Shown: positions 45,244-55,446, counted from the stretch's first letter. The stretch: 61,585 nt of DNA from Clostridia bacterium (GCA_017461545.1 JAFTXP010000001.1:1-61585), one strand, 5' to 3'. Notes: generated by a model not told the origin, from the sequence alone. Numbers and translations are program-made.

Positions 45244-46294
45244 GAATAAAGGTTGGTACACATACGAGGGCAAGGATTCGGATGTTGTTGTAAGCAGCAG
45301 AGTGAGACTTGCGAGAAACTTTGACAAGATTCCTTTTACTCACAGAGCAAGCGTTTCATCGTCCGAGCAGGTTATAGAGGTTGCCAAGAAGGCTGTTGAG
45401 GAATATAACGTCAGCCATCAGGATGCTGCTATGACTTTTGTAAAAATCGATACTCTCAGCGAGATTGATAAAATGTATTTGGTCGAAACACATTCCATAA
45501 GCCCTGCGCTTACTGAACAGAAACTTCCGTGCGGATTCGCCGTTGCACCGGGTGATAAGGTATCCGTTATGATAAACGAAGAGGATCACCTGCGCATACA
45601 GAGCATTTTGCCCGGACTTGCATTTGAAGAGGCGTACAAAAACTGTATAGAGTTTGAAAGTGTTGAATCGCTCAGAAAAAGTTACGCTTTCAGCAGAGAG
45701 CTTGGTTACCTTACGAGCTGCCCCACAAATACAGGCACTGCTATAAGGGTATCTGCGATGCTCCATCTTCCGGCTTTGGTAATGACAAAAAACATTGACA
45801 GAGTTCTGGACTCCTGCGGAAAGCTCGGCATTGCAGTGAGGGGTGTGTATGGAGAGAATAGTAATTCCTCGGCTCACATGTATCAGATTTCAAATCAGGT
45901 GACTCTCGGAAGAACCGAAGAAGAGCTTATAAAAATGATGAATAATATCGTAGGTCAGATTTGTGCAATGGAGAGAGATTACAGAAAGAAGCTCAAATTA
46001 AACAACCCTGTATTTATTGACAAAATTTGCAGAGCATACGGAACGCTCTGCGGCGCGTGGATATTGCCGTCACAGGAGGCACTTGAAAATCTTTCTCTTA
46101 TAAAGCTTGGCTTAGAGATGGGAATACTAAAATCCGATAAAGATATTCATATATTGCCACTGATAATAAATATCCAGCCTGCAAGTTTGCAGAAGATAAG
46201 CGGTAAAGTGTTGACGGCGGAGCAGCGGGATACCGTGAGGGCTCAGCTGCTTCGTGAACAGATAGGCAGTTCGATAAAAATCTGTGCAGAGTAA
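45236..46294 (+). CDS. mcsB: Protein arginine kinase McsB
   Basis: This 352-residue enzyme phosphorylates arginines, marking proteins for ClpCP. Phosphagen-kinase-like motifs are visible: VVSSRVRLARNF, LTSCPTNTGTAIRVS, VYGENSNSSAHMYQISNQVTLG and, near the end, RAQLLREQIGSS. It is full length. It overlaps mcsA and lies 24 bases before clpC, so regulator, tag writer and unfoldase are co-expressed under CtsR. Confidence 0.96.
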   Translation: MTENKGWYTYEGKDSDVVVSSRVRLARNFDKIPFTHRASVSSSEQVIEVAKKAVEEYNVSHQDAAMTFVKIDTLSEIDKMYLVETHSISPALTEQKLPCGFAVAPGDKVSVMINEEDHLRIQSILPGLAFEEAYKNCIEFESVESLRKSYAFSRELGYLTSCPTNTGTAIRVSAMLHLPALVMTKNIDRVLDSCGKLGIAVRGVYGENSNSSAHMYQISNQVTLGRTEEELIKMMNNIVGQICAMERDYRKKLKLNNPVFIDKICRAYGTLCGAWILPSQEALENLSLIKLGLEMGILKSDKDIHILPLIINIQPASLQKISGKVLTAEQRDTVRAQLLREQIGSSIKICAE

Positions 46295-46318
46295 AAACGC
46301 CTTAAGGAGGGATGTTTT

Positions 46319-48811
46319 ATGAATATAAAATTTACAAAAAAAGCTTATGAGGCAGTAGAAAAATCAGGACAGTTTGCGCTAAAACTCAACTCGAACGTAA
46401 TAGGAACAGAACATTTGCTTTTGGGTCTTGCGGATGACAGTACAAGTGTTGCGGGTGCACTTCTTAACAAAAACGGTCTTACCGTTGAAAGAATTATTGA
46501 TATTCTGAAAAATCATTTAGGTATTAATGTGACCGAAAATACAGGAGGAGTTTTACCTCCTTATACGCCGCGCTGCGAAAGAATAATAAAAAGGTCTGCC
46601 CAGGAGGCTGTAAAGTACGGTAAGAATGCGGTCGGAACAGATCATCTTCTCTTGTCGCTTCTTGCGGAAAACGAATGTATCGCAATAGAGGTTATGGCTG
46701 AAAGCGGCATCGATGCCGACAGATTTTTCTCGGGGCTCAATCAGTCTGTCAGCGGAGATATTTTCTCTTCACAAAACAACGAGAACGACGGATACGGTCA
46801 TGATATGTACGGCGATGATTCCGAAATGGGTCATGACATGCCGGGTATGTCGGGAAATAAAGGATCTATGATAGAGAAGTACGGCAGAGACTTGACTCAG
46901 GTTGCAAAAAACGGCGGTTTTGACCCTGTTATAGGAAGAGATCAGGAAATCTACCGTGTCATGCAGGTTCTGAGCAGAAGAACAAAAAACAACCCGTGTC
47001 TGATAGGTGAGCCGGGAGTCGGTAAAACTGCCATAGCAGAAGGTCTGGCGGCACTTATTGCATCAGGCAATGTCCCGGAGACGATGAAAGGCAAAAGGAT
47101 TATTGCGCTTGATTTGTCGGGAATGCTTGCAGGCGCCAAGTACAGAGGCGAATTTGAGGAAAGACTCAAAAATGCAATGGATGAAGTTATGAAAAGCAAT
47201 AACATAATCCTCTTTATCGATGAAATTCACACGATTATAGGCGCAGGTTCCGCGGAGGGTACAATGGATGCGGCAAACATCATGAAGCCTGCTTTGTCAA
47301 GAGGCCAGCTCCAGGTTATCGGCGCAACCACCATTGATGAGTACAGAAAGCATATAGAAAAAGATGCGGCGCTCGAAAGACGTTTTCAGCCTATCACTGT
47401 TGATGAGCCGGACGCAGATGCAACTCTTGCGATACTCATGGGAATCCGTGAGAAGTATGAGAAACACCACGGCGTAAAAATTACGGATGATGCGCTTAAG
47501 GCTGCTGTAACACTTTCACAGCGTTATATAAATGACAGATTTTTGCCCGACAAGGCGATAGACCTTATTGACGAGGCAGCCTCGCGTGAGCGTATGAAGA
47601 AGCTCACTCCGCCGGAAGATATAACAAAGCTTGAGGACAAAATTAAAATACTTGCTGTAGAGAAAGCGGAAAGCATCAAACAGCAGGATTTTGAAAAGGC
47701 CGCAAAAATCCGTGACGAAGAAAAAGAGGCGCGCGAGTCCTTGACAACTCTCCGTGCCGAGTGGAATAAAACCGAAACGACAAACTCCGTTGAGAGAGAC
47801 GATATTGCAGAGGTAATAGCCGCCTGGACAGGTATTCCGGTTAAAAGAATAGGAACAGACGAGGGCGAAAGACTCCTGAAGCTTGAGTCTGAACTTCACC
47901 AGAGAGTTGTCGGCCAGGAGGAAGCTGTTTCAGCTGTTGCCCGTGCTGTCAGAAGAGGAAGAACGGGACTTAAGGATCCGAAGAGACCTATTGGTTCGTT
48001 TATATTCCTGGGTCCTACGGGTGTAGGTAAGACAGAGCTTTCAAAGGCTTTGGCTGAGGCGCTTTTCGGAGACGAAAAAGCACTTGTGAGAATTGATATG
48101 TCAGAATACATGGAGAAGCACAGCGTATCGCGTCTCGTAGGTTCACCTCCGGGATACGTGGGATACGACGAGGGCGGTCAGCTTACCGAGAAAATAAGGA
48201 GAAAGCCTTATGCAGTCGTACTTTTCGATGAGATAGAGAAGGCTCACCCCGATGTATTCAATATTCTCCTCCAGATTCTTGAGGACGGAAGATTGACCGA
48301 TTCGCAGGGCAGACTTGTTGACTTTAAGAATACTGTTATCATAATGACTTCCAATATCGGTGCAAGAAATATCACAGAGCCGAAACGTTTAGGTTTTTCG
48401 TCTCACGACAACAAAGAGTCGGAGCACAACGATATGCGAGCGGCTGTAACGGAAGAACTCAAAAAGTCTTTCAGACCGGAGTTCTTGAACAGAATTGACG
48501 ATATCATCGTATTTAAAGCTCTTTCAAAAGAGGAGATAAAACGCATTGCCGAAATTCTTCTCGAAGACCTTAAAAAACGTGCGGCGGCTAACGAAATAAA
48601 TCTGACGATTAAAGAAGGCGTTGCAGAGTTTATCGGAGAGAAAGGTTTCGACCCGATTTTCGGAGCAAGACCGTTAAAGAGAGCAATACAGACAATGATT
48701 GAGGACAAAATTGCGGAGGTCATGCTTGCAGGAAATTATAACGGCAATATTGACATTGCGGTTTTGAATGATACTATTGTATTAAATTCTGCAAATAACG
48801 GTGATAAATAA
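46319..48811 (+). CDS. clpC: ATP-dependent unfoldase ClpC
   Basis: This 830-residue Hsp100 protein has two N-terminal Clp repeats (FALKLNSNVIGTEHLLLGLA and KYGKNAVGTDHLLLSLL), D1 Walker A GEPGVGKTAIAEG, a UVR-type middle region (KQQDFEKAAKIRDEEK) and D2 Walker A GPTGVGKTELSKA. It works with ClpP on McsB-tagged or misfolded proteins. AGGAGG precedes ATG 46319. The stop codon shares a base with the radA start. Confidence 0.97.
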   Translation: MNIKFTKKAYEAVEKSGQFALKLNSNVIGTEHLLLGLADDSTSVAGALLNKNGLTVERIIDILKNHLGINVTENTGGVLPPYTPRCERIIKRSAQEAVKYGKNAVGTDHLLLSLLAENECIAIEVMAESGIDADRFFSGLNQSVSGDIFSSQNNENDGYGHDMYGDDSEMGHDMPGMSGNKGSMIEKYGRDLTQVAKNGGFDPVIGRDQEIYRVMQVLSRRTKNNPCLIGEPGVGKTAIAEGLAALIASGNVPETMKGKRIIALDLSGMLAGAKYRGEFEERLKNAMDEVMKSNNIILFIDEIHTIIGAGSAEGTMDAANIMKPALSRGQLQVIGATTIDEYRKHIEKDAALERRFQPITVDEPDADATLAILMGIREKYEKHHGVKITDDALKAAVTLSQRYINDRFLPDKAIDLIDEAASRERMKKLTPPEDITKLEDKIKILAVEKAESIKQQDFEKAAKIRDEEKEARESLTTLRAEWNKTETTNSVERDDIAEVIAAWTGIPVKRIGTDEGERLLKLESELHQRVVGQEEAVSAVARAVRRGRTGLKDPKRPIGSFIFLGPTGVGKTELSKALAEALFGDEKALVRIDMSEYMEKHSVSRLVGSPPGYVGYDEGGQLTEKIRRKPYAVVLFDEIEKAHPDVFNILLQILEDGRLTDSQGRLVDFKNTVIIMTSNIGARNITEPKRLGFSSHDNKESEHNDMRAAVTEELKKSFRPEFLNRIDDIIVFKALSKEEIKRIAEILLEDLKKRAAANEINLTIKEGVAEFIGEKGFDPIFGARPLKRAIQTMIEDKIAEVMLAGNYNGNIDIAVLNDTIVLNSANNGDK

Positions 48812-50214
48812 TGGCTAAAGGCAAATCGACAGTTTTTTTCTGCAAAGAATGCGGCTACGAATCGAGCGGATGGCTCGGCAAATGCCCCGGCTGCGGCGCG
48901 TGGAATACTTTTGTGGAAGAACCAAAAAATAAAGAAGTGACGCAGCAGGGCGTGAGCCGTCTTGTGAGTTCTTCTATTCTCCCGAAAAACAAGCCGGTTA
49001 ATATTAAGCAGGCTGTGAGTACGGACAACAAACGCTGCAGTACAGGCGTAGGAGAACTTGACAGGGTGCTTGGCGGCGGTCTTGTAAAAGGCTCGCTGGT
49101 GCTCGTATCGGGCGACCCCGGTATCGGAAAATCGACTTTGATGCTCATGATTTCGGGAAATATTGCAAATGCTATGCCTGATGAGAAGATTTTATATATC
49201 TCCGGAGAGGAATCATGCGAGCAGATAAAGATGCGCGCGGAGCGTATAGGAGTCGATGCGGACAACCTGTATGTTGTTTCCGAAACCTCAATGGTTTCGA
49301 TAGAATCCATGATAGAGGAACTTTCTCCGACTTGCCTTATAGTTGACTCTGTCCAGACTATGTACGATGAGTCTGTTTCATCTGCTGCAGGAAGTGTCAG
49401 CCAGGTGAGAGAGATTACAGGAAAGTTTATGCAGATTGCAAAGACGATGGGTATCACAACTTTTGTGGTAGGTCATGTGACAAAAGAGGGCGCTATTGCC
49501 GGCCCGAGAATTTTGGAGCATATGGTGGACACCGTATTGTACTTCGAGGGCGAGCGACACATGTCGTACAGAATTTTACGGTGTGTAAAAAACCGTTTCG
49601 GCTCTACGAATGAGATTGGCGTCTTTGAGATGCGTGATACCGGTCTTGCGGAGATACTGAATCCGTCAGCTGTAATGATAGACGGGCGCCCCGACGATGC
49701 TCCGGGTACTGCCGTTGCATGTACAATGGAGGGCAGCAGACCGCTTCTTGTTGAAATTCAGGCGCTTGTCAGCGGTTCTAATCTGCAGGTCCCCAGACGG
49801 ATGGCGACGGGTATTGATTACAACCGTTTTGCTATGCTGCTCGCCGTTCTGGAGAAGAGACTTCATTTTAAGATAGGACAGAGCGATGCATTTGTGAATG
49901 TTGCCGGCGGTATGAGAATTACAGAACCTGCCGTTGACCTTGCAATTGTTGCGGCCGTTATATCTTCGTGTAAAAATGCTGTTATACCTAAGGACTGCGT
50001 ATTTTTCGGAGAAATAGGACTTGCCGGAGAGGTCAGAGCCGTAAATCACGCCGAAAAGCGATTAGCGGAGGCGATAAGGCTCGGTTTTAAAAAATGCGTT
50101 GTGCCGGAGGGCAACCGGAAGGCTGTCAGTACATACCTTGCAGGACTCAAAGACGCGTGCGGAGATGTAAGTGTGGAGTATGTAAAGAGCATAAAGGATA
50201 TCAATTTACAGTAG
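48811..50214 (+). CDS. radA: DNA repair protein RadA
   Basis: This 467-residue protein has a four-Cys zinc finger (CKECGYESSGWLGKCPGCG), a RecA-like ATPase with Walker A SGDPGIGKSTLML, the RadA-specific VKNRFGSTNEIG motif and a C-terminal Lon-type domain (FFGEIGLAGEVRAV). It helps branch migration during recombination. It starts on the last base of the clpC stop, as in many Firmicutes where radA follows clpC. Confidence 0.97.
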   Translation: MAKGKSTVFFCKECGYESSGWLGKCPGCGAWNTFVEEPKNKEVTQQGVSRLVSSSILPKNKPVNIKQAVSTDNKRCSTGVGELDRVLGGGLVKGSLVLVSGDPGIGKSTLMLMISGNIANAMPDEKILYISGEESCEQIKMRAERIGVDADNLYVVSETSMVSIESMIEELSPTCLIVDSVQTMYDESVSSAAGSVSQVREITGKFMQIAKTMGITTFVVGHVTKEGAIAGPRILEHMVDTVLYFEGERHMSYRILRCVKNRFGSTNEIGVFEMRDTGLAEILNPSAVMIDGRPDDAPGTAVACTMEGSRPLLVEIQALVSGSNLQVPRRMATGIDYNRFAMLLAVLEKRLHFKIGQSDAFVNVAGGMRITEPAVDLAIVAAVISSCKNAVIPKDCVFFGEIGLAGEVRAVNHAEKRLAEAIRLGFKKCVVPEGNRKAVSTYLAGLKDACGDVSVEYVKSIKDINLQ

Positions 50215-50224
50215 GAGAAAACGT

Positions 50225-50758
50225 ATGAAAAAGAAAATCCTTGTTGTATTGATTATTTCTGTGTTGGCTGTCGCAGCGGCGGTTGCTGTTTTAGCTGTCG
50301 TGTTGAATAATCAAAACAGAGATGATGATAAAGGCAGCTCGACAGGTTTTACAGCCGATGCAGTTATATCAGAGAACGGCAACTTCTCTGATATAGAGGG
50401 TTTGTCAGTTTCGGTAAAGTCGTATGATTTGCAGTCTGAAAATCCGTATATAGAAATTCTATGGAAAAATGATACTGAATTTAATGCGACTTACGGTCTG
50501 GGATATGATATACAAAAAAAGGCGGACGGCGAGTGGAAAAGCTGTGCGACGGACGATATCATCGTGAAGAGCATAGCGTGTTTGCTTGACTCAGGTGATG
50601 AAAATTCGCAGAAGTACGACTTGTCAAAGTTTGATATTGACGCAGGTGTGACTTACAGATTTACGGCAGAGTGTTATGTTTCGGATTCAGAAGACGAAGC
50701 AAAACCCGGTGTGTGTAATATGTATATCGAGTTTAGTGTTGATACGCCTGAAGGATAA
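50225..50758 (+). CDS. Membrane-anchored Ig-like protein, unknown function
   Basis: This 177-residue protein has an N-terminal membrane helix (residues 5-27) or uncleaved signal, a short Asp/Gly/Ser linker and a single domain of about 120 residues. The domain's SVSVKSYDLQSENPYIEILWKN and TYGLGYDIQKKADGEWKSC match the pattern of small bacterial Ig-like domains common in Firmicute lipoproteins. There is no lipobox Cys. GGAG precedes ATG 50225, 10 bases after radA, so it could be the last gene of the CtsR operon. The function is unknown. Confidence 0.65.
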   Translation: MKKKILVVLIISVLAVAAAVAVLAVVLNNQNRDDDKGSSTGFTADAVISENGNFSDIEGLSVSVKSYDLQSENPYIEILWKNDTEFNATYGLGYDIQKKADGEWKSCATDDIIVKSIACLLDSGDENSQKYDLSKFDIDAGVTYRFTAECYVSDSEDEAKPGVCNMYIEFSVDTPEG

Positions 50759-50794
50759 TAAAAGTTTTTTAAAATACTTATTTGATAAAAATGT

Positions 50795-50855
50795 TGAAGC
50801 AAATGCAGAAAAATTGACTTTAAACAATTTTTCTGCATTTGCTTCAGCGTTTTTT
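50795..50855. terminator. Strong bidirectional terminator
   Basis: A perfect 22-bp stem, 50795-50816 with 50825-50846, is followed by six T at 50850-50855 on the plus strand and has an A/T-rich flank on the other. It lies between convergent genes. The end of the AraC gene falls inside its right edge. Confidence 0.9.
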
Positions 50856-51650
50856 GTTATTCTGTCTGGACATCAGCGTTTTTCTGTATTCTGACGGAGA
50901 CATGTTGAATTGTTTGAAGAACGCGCGGTTAAAAGTTCGTATCGTGGAAAACCCTGACATTTCCGCCACTTCGGTGATTGAATAATTTTTGTTTTTTAAG
51001 AATTTACGGGCATCGGCAAGACGAAGGGAATTTATATATTCACAGAAATTTATTGCAATCCGATTGCTGAATATGTGAGAAACGCAGCTGCGGCTTACAT
51101 GAAGTTCTTCTGCAATATCATTTATCGTGATATTTTCTTTATAGTGTTGTGCGCAATACTGCAGAATCTGTAAGACGGTATCGTGCGACACCTGACTTTT
51201 TTCTACATAGTAGTATTTCAGAAGTTTTCCGAAGAGAGCAGTAAGATAAGCTTCGATGACTGTGCTGAGTCCGTCTCGTTCATATTCATAAAGTGCTGTT
51301 TCATACAGATATATAATGTTGTCATCTGTGTTTTCTTCAAAATCGTGTACAGCTGAGACCGCTTGGCCGTCAATGAAAATATCACCGTAGCCAAGAAGCA
51401 ACGACGGTTTAATTACGAGCAGTATGTATTCTCCGGGGAGGCTGTGCATATAACGGTGCACCTGATTTGGAAAAGCCAGAAAGAAAGAGTTTTCGTTTAA
51501 AATGTATTTTTTTCCGTCGCAATAAGCGATACTACGGCCTTTTTTTACATACACTAGCTCAATATCCTCGTGGATATGCGCCGCAAAATCAATAGATTTT
51601 AATTTTTCGAATTGTAACTCTGTTTTTATTTCTCTGTATACGTTACGCAT
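50844..51650 (-). CDS. AraC family transcriptional regulator
   Basis: This 268-residue protein has an N-terminal cupin sensor domain (AAHIHEDIELVYVKKGRSIAYC) and a C-terminal pair of HTH motifs (INDIAEELHVSRSCVSHIFS and ITEVAEMSGFSTIRTFNRAF, then MSPSEYRK). Such regulators usually sense a sugar and control an adjacent glycoside gene. It is divergent from the GH3 gene across 115 bases, making that the likely target. The start is ATG at 51650, with a CAGGAG site upstream on the minus strand; a longer frame reaching 51710 has no site. An inverted repeat TTGTAG/CTACAA (51702-51707 and 51724-51729) in the gap is a candidate operator. Confidence 0.88.
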   Translation of the reverse strand: MRNVYREIKTELQFEKLKSIDFAAHIHEDIELVYVKKGRSIAYCDGKKYILNENSFFLAFPNQVHRYMHSLPGEYILLVIKPSLLLGYGDIFIDGQAVSAVHDFEENTDDNIIYLYETALYEYERDGLSTVIEAYLTALFGKLLKYYYVEKSQVSHDTVLQILQYCAQHYKENITINDIAEELHVSRSCVSHIFSNRIAINFCEYINSLRLADARKFLKNKNYSITEVAEMSGFSTIRTFNRAFFKQFNMSPSEYRKTLMSRQNNKKR

Positions 51651-51765
51651 GATATACTCCTGTGTTGTGCATTTTTTGTCCAAATATTTGCCTTTATTTT
51701 CTTGTAGCATAGCATGATTAGTCCTACAATTGCAAGTGGGATGAATTTTTTTAGGAGGTTATCGC

Positions 51766-54090
51766 ATGAACATTATTCGGGCAAGCAATAAAGTTGTTCC
51801 TGAAAAGTGGGCGAGATATAAGTATAATCTCACCTCGAATATCGGTAAAGGCGGAACGCGCATTACCGGTTGCGAAGAACATATTGCTCTTTCGAGAGAG
51901 GTTGCTCAAGAAGGAATGGTATTGCTCGAAAATAACGGTTTGCTTCCGCTTAAGGAAGGTGTAACCGTATCGCTGTTCGGAATAGGCAGTATTGATTATG
52001 TAAAAGGCGGCGGCGGAAGCGGCATGGTATATTCTGAATATGTCCGCAACATTTACGAAGGCTTTATTTGTAAAGCACCGCGCGTTTCAGTATATGAGCC
52101 TGTTACAAAGTATTATTATGATTATGCGATGACACGTCTTCACGAGTATGACGGACACAGACTTTTTGATGAAATAGAAATCCCTGAAGAATTGATAAAA
52201 GACGCGGCAAAAAATTCCGATATTGCCGTTATTACGATTCACCGTTTTTCAGGAGAGGGATCTGACCGCTCTGCCGAAAAGGGAGATTTTTATTTAACAG
52301 ACACCGAACAAAAAATGGTTGACGATGTTACTTCTGCTTTCCCGCACAGTGTGGTGGTTTTAGATGTAGGCGGAATGATTGATGTATCATGGATCAAGAA
52401 TAATCCGAAAATCGATGCGGCTCTTCTTGCCTGGCAGGCAGGCATGGAGGGCGGACTGGTTATTGCAGATATTTTATGCGGCGATGTAAACCCTTCCGGA
52501 AAGCTGACTGATACATTTGCAAAAACTTTTTCGGATTATCCTTCCGCCGATACATTTAATGAAAGTGATGATTATGTTTCTTATTACGAAGATATTTACG
52601 TCGGATACAGATATTTTGAAACAATCCCGTCTGCCCGTGAAAAAGTGAATTATCCTTTCGGTTACGGTCTTTCGTATACCGACTTTGAAATAAGCACTCC
52701 GAAAGCGCATCTTAAAAATGACAGAATCGAAATATACGTCACGGTAAAAAATACAGGCAATATTCCGGGAAAAGAAGTTGTACAGATTTACTTTTCCGCT
52801 CCGCAGGGAGTTCTCGGGAAAAGCGCGGTTTCTCTTGCAGCATTTAAAAAAAGCTGTCTGCTGAACGCCGGTGAAAGCGAGGAAATGCTTATTGATTTTG
52901 CTGTGTCAGATATGGCAAGCTATGACGACCTCGGAAAGTTGCAGATGTCTGCCTATGTTCTTGAAAAAGGTGAATACCGTTTCTTTGCAGGCAATAACTG
53001 CCGTAATCTGAAAGAGGCTGAATATCGCTATGTTATTGAAGAGGATTTTGTCGTAACACAGCAGCTTGAGCAAAGATGTGCACCGAATAAATTAGAAAAA
53101 AGAATGCTTTCTGACGGCAGTTTTGAATTGTTGCCGTCATTCCCGATAAAGGAATACGACATACCGCCGTACGAAAATATGTCATCTCCGGCAGCGCGCG
53201 AACACCCTGCAAGATTGATTGATGTTGCAAACGGCATTATATTACTTGACGAATTTGTGTCTCAGTTTACTGATGAAGAACTTATTTCATTTATGAGCGG
53301 AATTCCAAACAGGGGTGTTGCAAATACTTGCGGAATAGGAGGCATTGACCGTTTGGGAATACCTGCTGTTATGACAGTAGACGGACCGGCCGGTGTTCGT
53401 CTTGAGCCTGCAGTCGGCATTGCTACTACCGCATGGCCCTGTGCTACGCTTATAGCATGTACATGGAATCCGGAACTTGCTTATGAAATAGGAAAAGCGG
53501 GCGCTTCGGAAGCAAAAGAAAACGGAATGGCAGTATGGCTGACGCCTGCTCTCAATATTCACCGTAATCCGCTGTGCGGGAGAAACTTTGAATATTTCAG
53601 TGAAGATCCGCTTATATCAGGTAAATTTGCAGCGGCAAAGGTACGTGGAATACAGAGCATGGGTATCGCTGCATCGGCAAAACATTTTGCCTGCAACAAC
53701 AAAGAGGTAAACCGCCAATTCAGTGACAGCCGTGTTTCAGAGCGTGCTCTCCGTGAGATATATCTGCGCGGTTTTGAGATATGTGTAAAAGAATCTCAGC
53801 CTTGGACAATTATGAATAGCTACAATATCATAAACGGCAGAAGATGCTGTGAGAGCTACGAGCAGATGGAAGGCATCCTCCGGAGCGAGTGGGGGTTCGA
53901 AGGAATGGTTACTACAGACTGGGGAACTCCGAGCGACCACACTAAGTTGGTAATGTACGGAAATGACCTCAGCATGCCGTGGGGCTATCCTGATTTGCTT
54001 CGCGAAGCTTTGCAAAAAGGAAAGATAAAACGCGGTCATATGGAAATACGTGCAAAAAATATTCTGAAAATGATACTAAAACTTGATTGA
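51766..54090 (+). CDS. GH3 beta-glycosidase with reversed domain order
   Basis: This 774-residue enzyme carries the usual GH3 parts in swapped order. The alpha/beta sandwich with ALSREVAQEGMVLLENNGLL comes first, then the fibronectin-like domain (YPFGYGLSYTDFEIS). The TIM-barrel domain comes last, with KHFACNNKEVNR and the nucleophile D718 in GMVTTDWGTP. The reversed order is known from rumen bacteria such as Ruminococcus and Butyrivibrio. There is no signal peptide, so it probably cleaves imported beta-glucosides or beta-xylosides in the cytoplasm. AGGAGG precedes ATG 51766. It is probably controlled by the divergent AraC protein. Substrate specificity cannot be read here. Confidence 0.92.
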   Translation: MNIIRASNKVVPEKWARYKYNLTSNIGKGGTRITGCEEHIALSREVAQEGMVLLENNGLLPLKEGVTVSLFGIGSIDYVKGGGGSGMVYSEYVRNIYEGFICKAPRVSVYEPVTKYYYDYAMTRLHEYDGHRLFDEIEIPEELIKDAAKNSDIAVITIHRFSGEGSDRSAEKGDFYLTDTEQKMVDDVTSAFPHSVVVLDVGGMIDVSWIKNNPKIDAALLAWQAGMEGGLVIADILCGDVNPSGKLTDTFAKTFSDYPSADTFNESDDYVSYYEDIYVGYRYFETIPSAREKVNYPFGYGLSYTDFEISTPKAHLKNDRIEIYVTVKNTGNIPGKEVVQIYFSAPQGVLGKSAVSLAAFKKSCLLNAGESEEMLIDFAVSDMASYDDLGKLQMSAYVLEKGEYRFFAGNNCRNLKEAEYRYVIEEDFVVTQQLEQRCAPNKLEKRMLSDGSFELLPSFPIKEYDIPPYENMSSPAAREHPARLIDVANGIILLDEFVSQFTDEELISFMSGIPNRGVANTCGIGGIDRLGIPAVMTVDGPAGVRLEPAVGIATTAWPCATLIACTWNPELAYEIGKAGASEAKENGMAVWLTPALNIHRNPLCGRNFEYFSEDPLISGKFAAAKVRGIQSMGIAASAKHFACNNKEVNRQFSDSRVSERALREIYLRGFEICVKESQPWTIMNSYNIINGRRCCESYEQMEGILRSEWGFEGMVTTDWGTPSDHTKLVMYGNDLSMPWGYPDLLREALQKGKIKRGHMEIRAKNILKMILKLD

Positions 54091-54115
54091 TTATACATAA
54101 AATAAGGCAGGCGCA

Positions 54116-54229
54116 ACGCGAGTGGCTTGCCACCCGCGTCTATATAGAGGTGAATCTTGCATATAATAAGCGCAACACTATGCAAGATTCACCAGCAAGA
54201 AAGGTCGTTATACAATAACGACCTTTTTT
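54116..54229. terminator. Three consecutive hairpins between convergent genes
   Basis: 54116-54139 is a hairpin with stem ACGCGaGTGGC (one mismatch). 54149-54162 pairs with 54180-54193 (14 bp, GGTGAATCTTGCAT). 54200-54211 pairs with 54215-54226 (12 bp) and is followed by T residues to 54229. The third is a good terminator in both directions and overlaps the end of tmcAL. Confidence 0.8.
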
Positions 54230-55446
54230 GTGTATTCTTGGCCGGCATCACGCAAATCTTTGTTATTGTAACCGAGAACATAGTTATCTGTGGCTTCTTT
54301 TTCTAACTCGAGCAGCATCCTTGCTGACTTCGGAAGATTCGGAAGCGCCTTTGCCGGCTGTATGATAAGAGGTACTTGCGCCGATGAAGAAAGTTCGCTT
54401 ATGAGCTGCGCAGAATTTTTTCTGAATCCGAGAATTCTGATGTACGGAAGATTGTTATGCCACTTTGCAGAATAGAAAGCACTCGAACCGGTCAACAGAG
54501 CTGTCAATATTCTCTTCACTCTTGTTCGTGTATACCGTGTACTTATGCAGAAATCAATCAGACTTTGCAAATCTGATGTCTTGCAAGCTGCTTCATAAAG
54601 CTTGTATTCGAACCCTTCTGAAATATACGGAAGTCTTCGTATTCCCTCCGGCTGGAGTTTCCTAAGACAGTAAAAAATAATCTGTGAATAATTTTCAAGC
54701 AGCACAGTGCCTCCCTGTCTCTCAATAGTCTCTGAAAGTTTTTTCGCTGTCTCATCAGGGATTAATCCATTCGGTATATCCGCAACACTGTGTTTTTTCA
54801 AAGCATTTCTTATTGCGGAGGCGCTTGTAAATATTATTTCAGAGCTTTGTTCGTCTGACGCATTAGCTGCATCCGGCAGTGCTGCATCAGTGTGTTCTGT
54901 ATTTCCTGCTCTTTTTATTATAATCGGTTTTACTTTGCTGTTTGATTTTTGTAATGCTGCCAGATATTCGACTGCAAGAATGTCATTTGATTTAAGTTTT
55001 GTTCCGAGAACATGTTCCATTGCGGCAGAGTAAGAAATTCCGCTTTTAAGTGTAGCTTTCAGTTGTGATTTAAAGCTTTCCGCATTCTCCAACCGCATTT
55101 TTGCTATTGACAAGAGATGTTCTTCGTCGGAGGATTCACTTCCGAAGGCGATGTAATCAACGATTCCTGTTTTATTAATAATATCCACTGCAGCTTCGGC
55201 AAAAAACTGCGCACTGCCGGCAGAATATACGGACGGTATCTCTATAACGGCATCAATGCCGTTCATCAGAGCCATTTCGGCGCGTGTCCATTTGTCACAC
55301 ACTGCAGGCCCGCCTCTTTGTACATAGTTTCCGCTCATAACGGCAATGACATAGTCACATTTGGTTATTTCCTTAGCCCTGTCTATTAAATATTTATGTC
55401 CGTTGTGAAACGGATTATATTCGCAGATAATTGCTGTACACTTCAT
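54208..55446 (-). CDS. tmcAL: tRNA(Met) cytidine acetate ligase
   Basis: This 412-residue protein matches TmcAL (formerly YlbM), which forms N4-acetylcytidine at the wobble base of elongator tRNA-Met from acetate and ATP. The nucleotidyltransferase signature EYNPFHNGHKYLIDRAK is at the N-terminus. It is followed by AVMSGNYVQRGGPAVCDKW, IEIPSVYSAGSAQFFA, the SGISYSAAM segment and SASAIRNALKK. Length is normal. The start at 55446 has only a weak AAAGGC site. The gene stands alone, convergent with GH3. Its last codons form one arm of the terminator hairpin. Confidence 0.93.
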   Translation of the reverse strand: MKCTAIICEYNPFHNGHKYLIDRAKEITKCDYVIAVMSGNYVQRGGPAVCDKWTRAEMALMNGIDAVIEIPSVYSAGSAQFFAEAAVDIINKTGIVDYIAFGSESSDEEHLLSIAKMRLENAESFKSQLKATLKSGISYSAAMEHVLGTKLKSNDILAVEYLAALQKSNSKVKPIIIKRAGNTEHTDAALPDAANASDEQSSEIIFTSASAIRNALKKHSVADIPNGLIPDETAKKLSETIERQGGTVLLENYSQIIFYCLRKLQPEGIRRLPYISEGFEYKLYEAACKTSDLQSLIDFCISTRYTRTRVKRILTALLTGSSAFYSAKWHNNLPYIRILGFRKNSAQLISELSSSAQVPLIIQPAKALPNLPKSARMLLELEKEATDNYVLGYNNKDLRDAGQEYTKKVVIV

